From assembly GCA_015231795.1 (NCBI GenBank), contig JADGAX010000002.1, forward strand, positions 62,001-126,000: a stretch of 64,000 nucleotides of DNA, written 5' to 3'. Position numbers and translations under genes: made by a program. Under the pieces are notes generated by a model that was given only the letters and a program-made list of their open reading frames with translations, ran no database searches and was not told the origin of the DNA. The stretch's first letter is position 1. Every line of letters begins with the position of its first letter. This DNA comes from Alphaproteobacteria bacterium. Its GTDB lineage: Bacteria > Pseudomonadota > Alphaproteobacteria > Rhodospirillales > WMHbin7. Shown here in pieces: positions 1 through 8,990 of this stretch.

Positions 1-104
1 GATACCCGCTCGCGTTTTAGCTGGTTCCAAACGAAGATGAAGCCAACTGCCGTGATGATCGGCCCCAACCAAGTCCCGATGGTGTTTAGCAGTTCAAGAC
101 TCAT
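1..104 (-). CDS. Partial membrane protein (N-terminus only)
   Basis: The reverse strand has an ATG at 104 directly after a strong GGGGGAAGA ribosome site, and the frame stays open to the window edge. The 34 visible residues contain one hydrophobic segment (LGPIITAVGFIFVW) followed by a basic stretch (QLKRERV), so this is the start of a membrane-anchored protein with its N-terminus probably outside. The rest lies beyond the window, so no function can be given. Small one-pass proteins of this kind are common in prophage and island DNA, which fits the accessory look of the first 1.7 kb. Confidence 0.5.
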   Translation of the reverse strand, partial: MSLELLNTIGTWLGPIITAVGFIFVWNQLKRERV

Positions 105-161
105 TCTTCCCCCGAAAACAGCTTAATAATGTACTGGGCCAAAGTCAGCGAGACCTATGGC

Positions 162-497
162 TCATTTCCCCTTATCCAGTCCATGAATTGCCCGAAATAG
201 ACTGTCAGGCAACTCAACCAAAGAGCCATCGTAAAGCCAGTTGTGATCTATCCCGTATAGCTTCCTAAGCTTGCTAACGTACCAAGGGCTTACCCAGTCC
301 GATCCCTTCTCCCAGTCGGATAAGGCGCTTTCTGCAACCCCCGTGGCGTCTGCGAAATCTTTCCCGCTCTTGTACCCCAGAGCCAGGCGCGCAGCCTGAA
401 GCCGCTCCCCGGCTCGCATACGGTATGTAATTTCATCTGTCATGGGGCCATAAAGACGCTCCCCGGCTTGCAAGCTCTTTGCAATTTCTTCCTTCAT
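162..497 (-). CDS. XRE-family helix-turn-helix regulator
   Basis: This 111-residue protein has a Cro/CI-type helix-turn-helix at about residues 30-85: RLQAARLALGYKSGKDFA, then VAESALSDWEKG as the recognition helix region, then WYVSKLRKLYGIDHNWLYDG. The C-terminal part (VELPDSLFRAIH) resembles the short tails of phage and island repressors. The ATG at 497 is preceded by AAAGG ten bases upstream. It is probably a DNA-binding repressor of nearby accessory genes, possibly of itself. No partner enzyme is visible, so its target is unknown. Confidence 0.75.
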   Translation of the reverse strand: MKEEIAKSLQAGERLYGPMTDEITYRMRAGERLQAARLALGYKSGKDFADATGVAESALSDWEKGSDWVSPWYVSKLRKLYGIDHNWLYDGSLVELPDSLFRAIHGLDKGK

Positions 498-830
498 GAA
501 GCGATGACCTTTCAGTGTCTTGGAAGATTTGCTTACTAGCTGGTTGCCGTCAAGTCATGCGACGAATGCGGCCGAACAGCCAAGCCTGCCGCCCCTGTCA
601 GGCCATCGACCTCCAGTTACATCAGACGGTGCGCGGCGAAGCCGGTCGTCTCGCTTAAAGGAAGAATTTTTTTCCAAAACGGAGAAATGGCGCGCCGGTC
701 AGGATGAAGACGCGAACACCTATGTGATTGATATTTCATACCAACCCAAACAAAGCCCGCAGAGGTGAAGGCCGTCCCTCGACCGGAGGTTTTTCCGATG
801 CCCCCCCGGTTCGTCTCCTCATTTAGACTG
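498..830. other. Gap without a convincing gene; holds a repeat copy
   Basis: This 333-base stretch lies between the XRE gene start and the end of the DUF2442 gene. A plus-strand frame (520-768) is open but starts with TTG, lacks a ribosome site, has a low-complexity composition and runs through the repeat at 671-730, so I do not call it a gene. The left part must contain the promoter of the XRE gene. I see no RNA gene here. Confidence 0.6.
671..730 (+). repeat. 60-base direct repeat, copy 1 (att-like)
   Basis: This segment matches 1619-1678 in the same orientation with four mismatches in 60 positions. Its first part resembles the 3' end and downstream flank of tRNA-Arg at 8877-8900, with one extra mismatch (C for A in the A-run). 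The two copies bracket the DUF4160/DUF2442 gene pair. Confidence 0.85.
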
Positions 831-1238
831 CTAGGCAGCGCTTTTCTCGGTTTCGTAGCCCAGCATGGCTAAGGCGACAACGCGCGGAACGAGCAAGGTT
901 CCGTCCTCGTAATACCCGATCGTTCGGCGGCTTAGGTCGAACATGTCGGCTAACTGCTCCTGGGTTAGCCCAACGCGCTTTCGCCAAGCACGGAAGGCTT
1001 CAGGGGTTGGGGAACGCCCATCCTGCCAGGCCGCTCGCTTGATGAGGTCTGGGCTGCTGAATTCGACCTCCGCGCCCGCAAAGGCCAACGTATAGCCATG
1101 ATCCTCGATGACTGGAGCGCCTGGAGGCAGACTGCCCGAAAGGTCAAGATTACAGCTTGTGCCGTCGGTCCACGAAAGGGCGATGATGCCACCGCCAGCC
1201 GGTTCGGCTGAGATGATCCGAGGGGATTTGTTAGACAT
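831..1238 (-). CDS. DUF2442 protein with C-terminal XRE helix-turn-helix (antitoxin-like)
   Basis: The 135-residue product has an N-terminal DUF2442-type fold (about residues 1-75, with LSWTDGTSCNLDLSG) and a C-terminal helix-turn-helix (about 80-130: FRAWRKRVGLTQEQLADMFDLSRRTIGYYE). This layout is typical of small regulators paired with DUF4160 proteins. I choose the ATG at 1238 because it overlaps the stop of the upstream gene as TGATG and follows GGAGG at ideal spacing; an in-frame ATG at 1250 would lie inside the upstream gene. Translation is therefore coupled. It is probably the antitoxin and autorepressor of a two-gene module, but no function has been shown by the sequence itself. Confidence 0.75.
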   Translation of the reverse strand: MSNKSPRIISAEPAGGGIIALSWTDGTSCNLDLSGSLPPGAPVIEDHGYTLAFAGAEVEFSSPDLIKRAAWQDGRSPTPEAFRAWRKRVGLTQEQLADMFDLSRRTIGYYEDGTLLVPRVVALAMLGYETEKSAA

Positions 1239-1456
1239 CAAGACCTCCATAGCGAAAGCAGATGTTCGCGGTTTTCTTCGATGTAGGATTTTGCTGTTTC
1301 GTGGGCGTCGCCAGGGACGCTGCCAACGATGACTTCACCCGTTTCAATGGCTATGGACGCATCGCAATCCGCCCCGATCAGATGCACATGGGGGATGCCA
1401 TGATCGGTGAAATAAATGCGAAGGACATAGCCATTGAATCTAAGCAAGGTCGGCAT
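1238..1456 (-). CDS. DUF4160 family protein (putative toxin partner)
   Basis: The 72-residue protein carries the hallmark DUF4160 pattern: MPTLLRFNGYVLRIYF, then DHGIPHVHL, and an acidic/alanine-rich C-terminus ending in a predicted helix. The ATG at 1456 follows GGGGAGG with a five-base spacer; an upstream start at 1492 is less likely because it would place the Shine-Dalgarno inside the gene. A promoter-like TTGACA-N16-CATACT lies just upstream. The stop overlaps the start of the DUF2442-HTH gene. DUF4160/DUF2442 pairs are often listed as candidate type II toxin-antitoxin systems; that role is inferred here from the layout. Confidence 0.75.
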   Translation of the reverse strand: MPTLLRFNGYVLRIYFTDHGIPHVHLIGADCDASIAIETGEVIVGSVPGDAHETAKSYIEENREHLLSLWRS

Positions 1457-1472
1457 CGGCACCTCCCCACCA

Positions 1473-1500
1473 AGTATGAGCAATGGCTGCACAATGTCAA
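1473..1500 (-). promoter_or_regulatory. Sigma-70-type promoter of the DUF4160/DUF2442 pair
   Basis: On the minus strand TTGACA (1500-1495) and CATACT (1478-1473) are separated by 16 bases. They sit 17 bases upstream of the DUF4160 start, so the transcript would have a very short leader. Confidence 0.5.
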
Positions 1501-1618
1501 TTCAAAATGTGCAATAACTTCGCTTTTTGATCTTCAGAGACAGCCCCACGTACTTTTTCCCGCATGACAGCCTGTCCTGGGGTGCACACACTGCGCCACG
1601 AAGCCGAGTTATCCCATA

Positions 1619-1678
1619 TTTCCAAAAAGGAGAAATGGCGCGCCGGTCAGGATGAAGATGCGAACACTTATGTAATTG
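1619..1678 (+). repeat. 60-base direct repeat, copy 2 (att-like)
   Basis: Copy 2 of the repeat at 671-730. Positions 1621-1644 are identical, base for base over 24 positions, to 8877-8900, which is the 3' end of tRNA-Arg plus its downstream flank. This is the pattern left by site-specific recombination at a tRNA 3' end. Confidence 0.85.
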
Positions 1679-1704
1679 TGATAGCGGCGTAATAGTGACC
1701 TCCT

Positions 1705-3738
1705 TTACTTCAAGCGAACCGAGGCGGTATCGATGCGGTCCTTGGCGTCGATGACGACCACATGAACGAAGCCTTCCCCATCGGGTTGCCATGAGGCCTC
1801 CGTAAGCCTGGAGTCTGATGCGACGGGGATGCCATTGACGAGCCAGCGCAATGGCAGCGCTCCGCCTTCAGCCCTCAAGGTCAAGGCCCCCAAGCTCCCC
1901 GACTTCAAGCGCGCCAACTCGATCAGGGCGCTGTCGGGAGGGTAAAGGATATGCGGCTTCAGGTCCTCATCGTCTTCGAAACGTGCCAGGGCCTGGGGCG
2001 TTTCGTAACGCAGCGAGGCTTCCTTAAACGAACCCACAGGGGACCCGGATTCCTGCGGCAACAAATCGAACAGTTTGAACATGATCGGGGCTGCGGCTTG
2101 GCGTCCATAAAAGCCCGGGCGAGGCGTTCCATCGGCACGACCAACCCAGACGCCCACGACATAACCATTGGAAACGCCGACAGCCCAGGCGTCGCGAAAG
2201 CCATAGGACGTTCCGGTCTTGTAGGAGACTCGCCTGGAAAGAATACCCGTATCAGCGATACCATCCGGTCTTGGGCTGTCGCCCAGAATGCCCAGAATCG
2301 TCCAGGCGGCATCAGCGCTCATCAGCGGGAAGGAAGGTTCGTTCGCCGCATCGCTTTGGTAGCGCAATGGCTTGGCGCGTCCCCCATCGCCAAGGGCCGC
2401 ATACAGCATGACCAGATCGCGCAACGTCATTCCTGCGCCGCCAAGGGCCAGCGGAAGTCCAACCGACGCTCGCCCCCCTGGCATGCGCAATGACGCTCCA
2501 GAAGCGCGCAATTGCGCGGCAAAGCGATCAGGCCCCAGCCGATCAAGCACCGCAAGGGCCGGAAGATTGAGAGATTGCTGCAGGGCGGCCTGAACAGTCA
2601 CCCGGCCATGAAAATCGCGGTCGAAGTTTTTGGGCGACCAGTCGCCAAACCGCTTTGGCAAATCCTGAATCAGGGTTTGCGGCATAGCCAGAAGCTCGTC
2701 AAAGGCCATGCCGTAGATGAAGGGCTTGAGCGTAGAGCCCGGCGAGCGCACCGCCCTGGCCAAGTCCACTTGGCCTTGTGAGCCAAAGAAGTCATGCCCG
2801 CCGACATATAGTTTGACAGCGCGATCTTGAATGCGAACAGCAATGGCGGCAATGCTTGCCTGATCGTTGAACCACTCCGCCTCGCGCCGGATCAATGATT
2901 CGGCAAAGGCTTGCAGTTTCGCATCCAATGTCGAAACCATCCGTTTGCGGCTCTTGTTCTGCTCGATCAGACCTTGCGCAAGATGCGGCGACAGGAAGGG
3001 AAAGGGCTGGCGGGCGGAGGGCAGTTTTTCCTCGGCGGCTTCGCTGGCGGCAATGGGGTCCAGGCGGTCCAGTTTGACCAGCCTATCCAAGACCTCCTGG
3101 CGGCCTGCCCTTGCGGCTTCAGGATGATTGACCGGATGGCGTGCTGCGGGAGATTGCGGCAAAGCCACCAGCAAGGCGCTCTCACCGATCGTAAGCTGAT
3201 TGGGATTTTTTCCGAACAGGGAAAGGGTCGCCGCCTTCACACCTTCGACATTGCCGACGAAGGGGGCCAGGGTTAGATAGATGCCAAGAATTTCCTGCTT
3301 CGAATAACGCCGTTCGAGTTGAAGGGCGCGGACCATTTCAACAATCTTGGCCCCTATACCGCGCGGCCTGGGTTCAAGCAGCCGGACGGCCTGCATGGTC
3401 AGCGTCGAGGCGCCCGAAACAACATGGCCGGTTGAAATCCATTGACCAAACGCCCTGGCCAGCGCTAGCGGGTCAACGCCCGGATGATGCCAAAAGCGCT
3501 TGTCTTCAAAGGCGATAAGCAAATCAAGATAGCGGGGATCGACATCCTGGGCATCAGTGCCAAGGCGCCACATGCCGTCCGATGTCGTAAAGGCGCGAAG
3601 CAACTGCCCGTTTGCATCCGTAACGACCTGCGACGCTTCCTCATAGCGCGTCATATCGGGCGGAAATGCCAGATCAAGCCCGAGCAGCAGCAGGATTGCT
3701 GCTGCCGTTCGAACGAGAAGTGGCTTTTGAAACCTCAT
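1705..3738 (-). CDS. pbpC: Penicillin-binding protein 1C (glycosyltransferase/transpeptidase)
   Basis: This 677-residue inner-membrane protein has an N-terminal anchor (residues 8-24), a GT51 lipid II polymerase domain with the catalytic glutamate in FEDKRFWHHPGVD (Glu78), and a transpeptidase domain with STLK, SLN and KTGT motifs. A C-terminal BiPBP_C region follows. Length and order match PBP1C. The ATG at 3738 overlaps the stop of the alpha-2-macroglobulin gene by four bases; the frame is open further upstream but only within that gene. PbpC and the macroglobulin are a classic pair: the protease trap is thought to protect the periplasm while PBP1C repairs the wall. Both lie between the att-like repeats. 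Confidence 0.93.
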   Translation of the reverse strand: MRFQKPLLVRTAAAILLLLGLDLAFPPDMTRYEEASQVVTDANGQLLRAFTTSDGMWRLGTDAQDVDPRYLDLLIAFEDKRFWHHPGVDPLALARAFGQWISTGHVVSGASTLTMQAVRLLEPRPRGIGAKIVEMVRALQLERRYSKQEILGIYLTLAPFVGNVEGVKAATLSLFGKNPNQLTIGESALLVALPQSPAARHPVNHPEAARAGRQEVLDRLVKLDRLDPIAASEAAEEKLPSARQPFPFLSPHLAQGLIEQNKSRKRMVSTLDAKLQAFAESLIRREAEWFNDQASIAAIAVRIQDRAVKLYVGGHDFFGSQGQVDLARAVRSPGSTLKPFIYGMAFDELLAMPQTLIQDLPKRFGDWSPKNFDRDFHGRVTVQAALQQSLNLPALAVLDRLGPDRFAAQLRASGASLRMPGGRASVGLPLALGGAGMTLRDLVMLYAALGDGGRAKPLRYQSDAANEPSFPLMSADAAWTILGILGDSPRPDGIADTGILSRRVSYKTGTSYGFRDAWAVGVSNGYVVGVWVGRADGTPRPGFYGRQAAAPIMFKLFDLLPQESGSPVGSFKEASLRYETPQALARFEDDEDLKPHILYPPDSALIELARLKSGSLGALTLRAEGGALPLRWLVNGIPVASDSRLTEASWQPDGEGFVHVVVIDAKDRIDTASVRLK

Positions 3739-6700
3739 TGCGGCGGCGCGACCGTCAGATTCTGGGTTGGGGTGGTCGCCATGGTTTGGGGCTGATACAT
3801 GTCCTCGACGACAGCGCCCGGCATGACAAAGCCGCCCAGAGTGATCGCCCTGGCGATGTAGGCGATGCGGAACCAACCTTTGCCAAGTGAATTGGAGGCG
3901 ACAGGCGTATAACCGTAATCGTTGGCAGAGGACTCATTCACATCGATGGCAGCGACAAAACGGTCGTCGCGCGCCTCACGCATTCTGACTCGGCTTAATC
4001 CGCCCAGCCACAGATAAGCATCCGAGCCTCCTGCTGCATTGACAGTTACCGGAGCCTCGATTTCCAGACCCGCAGGCAGCATATCGACCAATACAAGCTG
4101 ACGATAGGCCGCCTTGCCGGTAGCCCCCTCAAGAACGACGATCACGCGGTCGTTCTGCCGCAGATCCTCCAGCGAAACCGGTTCTCCCTTAAGGTTCAGC
4201 ACCTTCTTGGTCAGTCCGACGCCTTGTGACAGAACGGGCGGCGCTTGCCTGGGTACACCATGGGTGACGACAGACCGCCAGACCGGCTTATCGCCCTTGT
4301 TGGCGACCGATACGCCCTTTTTCAGAACAGAATCCGGGAAGGACAGCGATTTCGGCCCCGGCTTTGCGGCTGGTACGGCTTCGCCATTGACGGCCAATTG
4401 CAGTGCCGACTTTCTGGTAGCGGCTTGTGCCGCCAGAACCACCCAGAGCTTCTCTTGGGTGTTCAATTGATCCGATGGCTTCATTACGGTTTCCAGCTTG
4501 GCGGCCAGCGCCATCCCGCGCTCGGCCAAGCCTGCTTCGTAAGCCACCGCCGTCATGCCCGCCATGTTGCGCAAAGTCGAAGCATAATAGTCGCCCCAGC
4601 CATTCTGGCCATTCACCACTTTCTCGGCTTCATTGAAGGCGCTTTCGGCGCGCATGCGATCCCCCATAATGGCCAGCGCCGCGCCCAGCTGCGCCCGCCC
4701 CAGAGGCGAAAGGATCTGCGGCATCTCGACATCGTGCATATAACGAAGCGCTCCGATGTCGTCGGCCTTCATGCGGGCAAGAACGAAGTGGGCATAGGCC
4801 CGGGAATTGGGGATTCCCTTGCGCTGGTCTTGCCAATACGAGCGGAACTCGACATTCCCCCTGGCCGCCTGGATCAACCAGTTGCGCCCGCGCTGAATGG
4901 CGAGGTCGGAAACGGCATAGCCCTGCTCCTTGGCGCGCGTCAGGAAATCGATGGCATAGACGCCGACCCAGGGATCGGCCAACTGGTCCCCGGCCTGCCA
5001 AAGTCCAACGCCGCCCTCTTCGTCCTGACGGTCCAGAACGCGGTCAACCGCCGCCTGAACGCGCTGGCGAAGCCCCATATCGCCATCCTTGCCGCCATTG
5101 CCTCCCACTTCTGCGACAAGGCTTTCATCGTCAACGTAAAGAAGCGGCATCGCCGTGCTGACCGTCTGCTCGGTGCAGCCGTAAGGATAGCGGGTCAGCG
5201 ACTGCATCAGACCGGGCAAATCAATGCGCAGGCCTTGGCTGAAATTAGCCTTCAGCTTCGCCGTTCCTGGCACGAAGGGATCAAGCGACTTTGAGGTGAG
5301 GATGATAGACTCGCCGGGCGACAACGGTCCCGCCTCTTCGATGGCGATCGGGCGCCAGGCGGTACGAACGGCGATTTGCCACGAGCGTTCCAAGGACGCC
5401 TTGCCTGGACCAGACAATGAGAGTGACAGCTTGCCGATACCATCCGCGCCGCCCTTGATCGGGAAGGTTTCGACCTTGCGGGCGTCCTTGGCCAAATCGA
5501 ACGTCAGTTCCTTGACATCCTCTAGTTCCAGCGATCCTTCGCTTTTCAGCCTGATCGTGAAAGTTCCAGCTTCGCCCTCGATATTGTGCATCATCAAGGT
5601 GCCCCGGGCCTTGTCGCCGGGGGCCAGGAAACGCGGCAGCACCACTTCGGCCACCACTGGATCGCGAATGATCAGCTTGGCTTCGCCCTGGCCCAGTTTC
5701 GTCTTGCCATAGGCGACGCTCATCAGGCGCAACTGCCCAGTGAAGTCTGGAACGTCGAATTTAACGCGTCCCCTGCCCGAACCGTCCAGCTTGACCGGAC
5801 CAGAGAACAAGGCAACCGTCTTGGTCGGCACCACGGGAAGACCGACACCGCCCAAACTGTCGCCGCCTTCACGCAAGGCGCCCGCCTTGGCCTTGTTGCC
5901 ATCAAGCAGCTTGGCGTAATCGTCTCGCATGTCGAGCGCCATGCGCCTCTTGCCGAAATAGTGGCTCAAGGGATCGGGCGACTTGAACTTTGTCAGTTGC
6001 AAAATGCCCTCGTCCACGGCGGCCAGCGTCATGTAAACCGTTTCGCTGGAAGCGCCCTCGACAGTCACGGGAACCTCGACCTGCTGGCGCGGGCGCACAA
6101 TCTCTGGCGTTGCGAAGGCAACGCCAAGTTTGCGGGAGGCTGCGTCGATTGCGGCATAGGCAAGCCCCACCGCCCGCACCGGGTCGCGCTTGTTGGCGCT
6201 GTAGACGGGGCGGTACAGGGATACCAGGAAATAAGCACCCGAACCCCATTCGGCGCGCACGGGCAATTCCACGGTCGCCCCCTCGGCTCCGACATGCAGA
6301 GTCTTCAGATCGTGAATGCGATCCGTGGCGACGGCCACCGATACCTCGCCCTCGAATGGCGGCATGATGCGAAGACGCGCCGTGTCGCCCGGACGGTACG
6401 CCTCCTTTTCGACCGATACCTCGATCTTGTCAGGCGTTTCGTTGCCAGCCTCGGAGGGTGCCCAACCGGACCAGAAGCGCGTGGAAACGATGGACTCGGA
6501 CTCTGTATCCTTTACCGTCAGACGATAGCGGCCCCAGCTTGGGCGCAGCTTGATCTGGCCCTGCCGTCCACCCTCAAGCGAAAGGCTTCCGGCATCCGCC
6601 TTGACGTCCCGCCTGTTGGCGAAATATTGCCAACGCCCGTCACGGTTGACCCAGTCATAGTCGGTGACTTCGCGGATCAAGCTATATTCCAATCGCTTGC

Positions 6701-8702
6701 GGGAAATCGGCTTGCCTTCGGCATCGAAGGCCTGGATTTCGAAGATGGCGTCGCTGCCTTCGCGCACCTGCCCATCCTTGAACATGGGCTTCATGCCGAC
6801 CAAAACCGGGGCCAAGCGAATGGGCAGATTCAGCCTGTCCTTGACCACGCGTCCGCCCGGCTCGAACAGAGCCGCCTCGATCCTGGCTTTTAGCGGCCGT
6901 GTGGTCTTCGGCAACTCGGGCAAGCGGACGGACAATTTTGTCGCCCCCTTGGCATCCGTTTCGTCCAGCTTGAAGTCGAAGCTCTTTTCCCTGAACGGAT
7001 CGTCAGCCAGACCGAACAGATACCCCTTGGCATCAGGGAAGGGTTGAGGATCGGCCTGAACGATGAGTTCCGCTTCGCCCTTTACCCCGGCGGCAGGCGC
7101 CCCATAGAGGAACAGGCCATCGATATTGACCTCGATCGACTTGTCATTTTCGATAAACTTCAAGGGCGATTTCGCCGTCACCTTCATCTTTTGAGGCACG
7201 AAGTCCTGAACGTCGAACTCGATCCGGTTCAGGGGCGGCAAGGTTGGATCTACATAGGCTTGAACGCTCCACAGTCCACGCGACGCCGTGGCGGGAAAAT
7301 TAAAGTCGAGCGCGAAGCCGCCCTCGGGCTTAGGCTCCAGTGTCCAGCGGCGGAACTCGGCGCCATTCGGCTTGACCAACGCCAGAACCAGGGGAACGTT
7401 TTCGACCGACTTGGCTTGCTGGTCGCGCAACAGAGACATCAGATGTACCGTCTCGCCGGGGCGGTAAATGCCACGATCCGCATAAAGGAAAACGTCAAAC
7501 GGACCCGGCATGGCGCGCCCCGAAACGCCGCGATCCGACAGGTCGAAGGCCGGGCGATTGAGATCAAGCATGGCGAAATCGCCTGACGAACCGTAGGCCA
7601 TCACCAGATTGGGCCTAGCCCCACCTTTGCCCTTCAACAGCCCAGAGTGAAAAACGCCCTGCCCTTGTCCATCGGTCGTGACGGTGGCCAATTCCTCCTT
7701 GTCGGTGGCGATCAGGGCTACGCGCACACCCTGGATGGGCTTCGCGCTGGCCAACGAACGGGCCATCACATGCAGCCCATCGGCGCCCGACAGTGTGGTC
7801 AGCGCGATGTCGGTGTCGATGACCCACTGCGCGGCCTTGCCGGACCAGTAATCATTGTTCGAGCGGGCCGTCTGACTAGCATTTTCGGCGACCAAGACAT
7901 AGGCGCCGGGTTTTCTTTCCTTCAATGCCTCGGACAACGGAAATGCGGTGCTAACCCTCTCGTTGGGCTTTCTGTCGACCTGCATTTCGCCAGTCCAAAC
8001 AACTCGCCCGCTGCTGCTCGACAGGCTTTCGACGGCGTAAGTATAAAGTTTGTTCGAATTCCAATTATTCCTGAGTTCGTAAGGAAGCGAGCGGTCATTG
8101 ACTCGGATCACTTGGATCTTCACGCGTTCAACATTGACCGTCTCGACGGCGACGCCTGCCGAGCCGACATGCGGCAGGATCCAGCCGCCGCCGCTGAAGG
8201 CAACCATGGGTGATAAGTCGCCGAAGGTGATCGAAACCGTTTCCTGTTTCGCCGTCTTGTCGCCCCAGTTGGAGGGCAGGCCGGGTGCAATGGTGACGCG
8301 ATAGTCGCGCCCGAACGACAGGCCGCCCAGGCACAGCTTCTTGCCATCGATTTTGAAAGAGGGCTGGGCGGTTGGCTGGAATTTCAGATAGTCGGCGTAT
8401 TTGGTCTCAGGCTTATCGGACAATTCCTGCGTGAAGGAAAGGCAGGCCTCGGGCTGATTGCCGCTGGTGTTAAGCGCCAGTCGGTCGAAGGCCATGTCGG
8501 GCCGCGACGCCGAACTATCCGAGCTTGCTTCGCTGGGTTCGGACGTTTCCTGCTGGGCGGCATCTACTGCATGGAGCGCTTCTGCTGTCTGTGCCGGCGC
8601 TTCGATTTCTAAGGAAGGTCCCGGTGGCCAAAAGAGCAGCGCCGCAACAACCAGCAAGCAAGCGACGACCAAGCCCGGGAACGCCACTTTTCTGCCGCTC
8701 AT
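3735..8702 (-). CDS. yfhM: Bacterial alpha-2-macroglobulin (YfhM-type protease trap)
   Basis: The 1655-residue protein has the length and layout of the large bacterial alpha-2-macroglobulins: N-terminal anchor, many macroglobulin domains, MG-like bait region, and a thioester domain with GCTEQ near residue 1175 followed by alpha-helical repeats. The thioester cysteine and glutamine are both present, so it should form the covalent protease-trapping bond. The N-terminus (residues 8-25) is one hydrophobic segment; a Cys15 in VVAC could be a lipobox, but the hydrophobic run continues past it, so a plain membrane anchor is as likely. The start at 8702 follows AGGGGGT. It is first in the operon with pbpC. 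Confidence 0.93.
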   Translation of the reverse strand: MSGRKVAFPGLVVACLLVVAALLFWPPGPSLEIEAPAQTAEALHAVDAAQQETSEPSEASSDSSASRPDMAFDRLALNTSGNQPEACLSFTQELSDKPETKYADYLKFQPTAQPSFKIDGKKLCLGGLSFGRDYRVTIAPGLPSNWGDKTAKQETVSITFGDLSPMVAFSGGGWILPHVGSAGVAVETVNVERVKIQVIRVNDRSLPYELRNNWNSNKLYTYAVESLSSSSGRVVWTGEMQVDRKPNERVSTAFPLSEALKERKPGAYVLVAENASQTARSNNDYWSGKAAQWVIDTDIALTTLSGADGLHVMARSLASAKPIQGVRVALIATDKEELATVTTDGQGQGVFHSGLLKGKGGARPNLVMAYGSSGDFAMLDLNRPAFDLSDRGVSGRAMPGPFDVFLYADRGIYRPGETVHLMSLLRDQQAKSVENVPLVLALVKPNGAEFRRWTLEPKPEGGFALDFNFPATASRGLWSVQAYVDPTLPPLNRIEFDVQDFVPQKMKVTAKSPLKFIENDKSIEVNIDGLFLYGAPAAGVKGEAELIVQADPQPFPDAKGYLFGLADDPFREKSFDFKLDETDAKGATKLSVRLPELPKTTRPLKARIEAALFEPGGRVVKDRLNLPIRLAPVLVGMKPMFKDGQVREGSDAIFEIQAFDAEGKPISRKRLEYSLIREVTDYDWVNRDGRWQYFANRRDVKADAGSLSLEGGRQGQIKLRPSWGRYRLTVKDTESESIVSTRFWSGWAPSEAGNETPDKIEVSVEKEAYRPGDTARLRIMPPFEGEVSVAVATDRIHDLKTLHVGAEGATVELPVRAEWGSGAYFLVSLYRPVYSANKRDPVRAVGLAYAAIDAASRKLGVAFATPEIVRPRQQVEVPVTVEGASSETVYMTLAAVDEGILQLTKFKSPDPLSHYFGKRRMALDMRDDYAKLLDGNKAKAGALREGGDSLGGVGLPVVPTKTVALFSGPVKLDGSGRGRVKFDVPDFTGQLRLMSVAYGKTKLGQGEAKLIIRDPVVAEVVLPRFLAPGDKARGTLMMHNIEGEAGTFTIRLKSEGSLELEDVKELTFDLAKDARKVETFPIKGGADGIGKLSLSLSGPGKASLERSWQIAVRTAWRPIAIEEAGPLSPGESIILTSKSLDPFVPGTAKLKANFSQGLRIDLPGLMQSLTRYPYGCTEQTVSTAMPLLYVDDESLVAEVGGNGGKDGDMGLRQRVQAAVDRVLDRQDEEGGVGLWQAGDQLADPWVGVYAIDFLTRAKEQGYAVSDLAIQRGRNWLIQAARGNVEFRSYWQDQRKGIPNSRAYAHFVLARMKADDIGALRYMHDVEMPQILSPLGRAQLGAALAIMGDRMRAESAFNEAEKVVNGQNGWGDYYASTLRNMAGMTAVAYEAGLAERGMALAAKLETVMKPSDQLNTQEKLWVVLAAQAATRKSALQLAVNGEAVPAAKPGPKSLSFPDSVLKKGVSVANKGDKPVWRSVVTHGVPRQAPPVLSQGVGLTKKVLNLKGEPVSLEDLRQNDRVIVVLEGATGKAAYRQLVLVDMLPAGLEIEAPVTVNAAGGSDAYLWLGGLSRVRMREARDDRFVAAIDVNESSANDYGYTPVASNSLGKGWFRIAYIARAITLGGFVMPGAVVEDMYQPQTMATTPTQNLTVAPPQ

Positions 8703-8876
8703 TTTTACCCCCTACCAGCATAGATTAGAACGAATGCTACTAGCTGGAAAACACAACGTAAAGACGAAAACGTATGCGCAGACCCCCTTCATACGCTCCG
8801 CCATGCAAATATCATTCGCCGTGGATGAATGATCTAGACTGTGCGCTTCCGTCCAAAAATGCGGGCGCAGAATTTA

Positions 8877-8900
8877 TCCAAAAAGGAGAAATGGCGCGCC
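8877..8900 (+). repeat. tRNA-Arg 3'-end att-like core
   Basis: These 24 bases comprise the last nine bases of the tRNA-Arg gene and 15 bases of its downstream flank. They recur exactly at 1621-1644 and, with one mismatch, at 673-696. tRNA 3' ends are standard attachment sites for tyrosine integrases; no integrase gene is visible in the window. Confidence 0.75.
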
Positions 8901-8968
8901 CTAGTGGATTCGAACCACTGACCCACAGCTTAGAAGGCTGTTGCTCTATCCAACTGAGCTAAGGGCGC
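8892..8968 (-). tRNA. tRNA-Arg (anticodon TCT)
   Basis: The reverse strand folds as a complete cloverleaf: acceptor GCGCCCT pairs with AGGGCGC, D arm GCTC/GAGC, anticodon arm ACAGC-CTTCTAA-GCTGT with anticodon TCT, T arm GTGG-TTCGAAT-CCAC, discriminator G and an encoded CCA. The 3' end doubles as the att-like repeat core. Confidence 0.97.
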
Positions 8969-8990
8969 TTGCCTAGCAGCCGGAAGCAAA

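Noticed and set aside
520-768. 82-residue open frame on the plus strand
   Set aside because: TTG start, no ribosome site, low-complexity composition, and it runs through the direct repeat; no domain.
4245-5294. 349-residue frame opposite the macroglobulin gene
   Set aside because: Antisense shadow; the opposite strand carries the thioester domain.
1705-8890. Reading the tRNA-to-1621 segment as a complete integrative element
   Set aside because: It contains no integrase, excisionase, relaxase or replication gene; only the att-like repeats support mobility, so I report the repeats and not an element.
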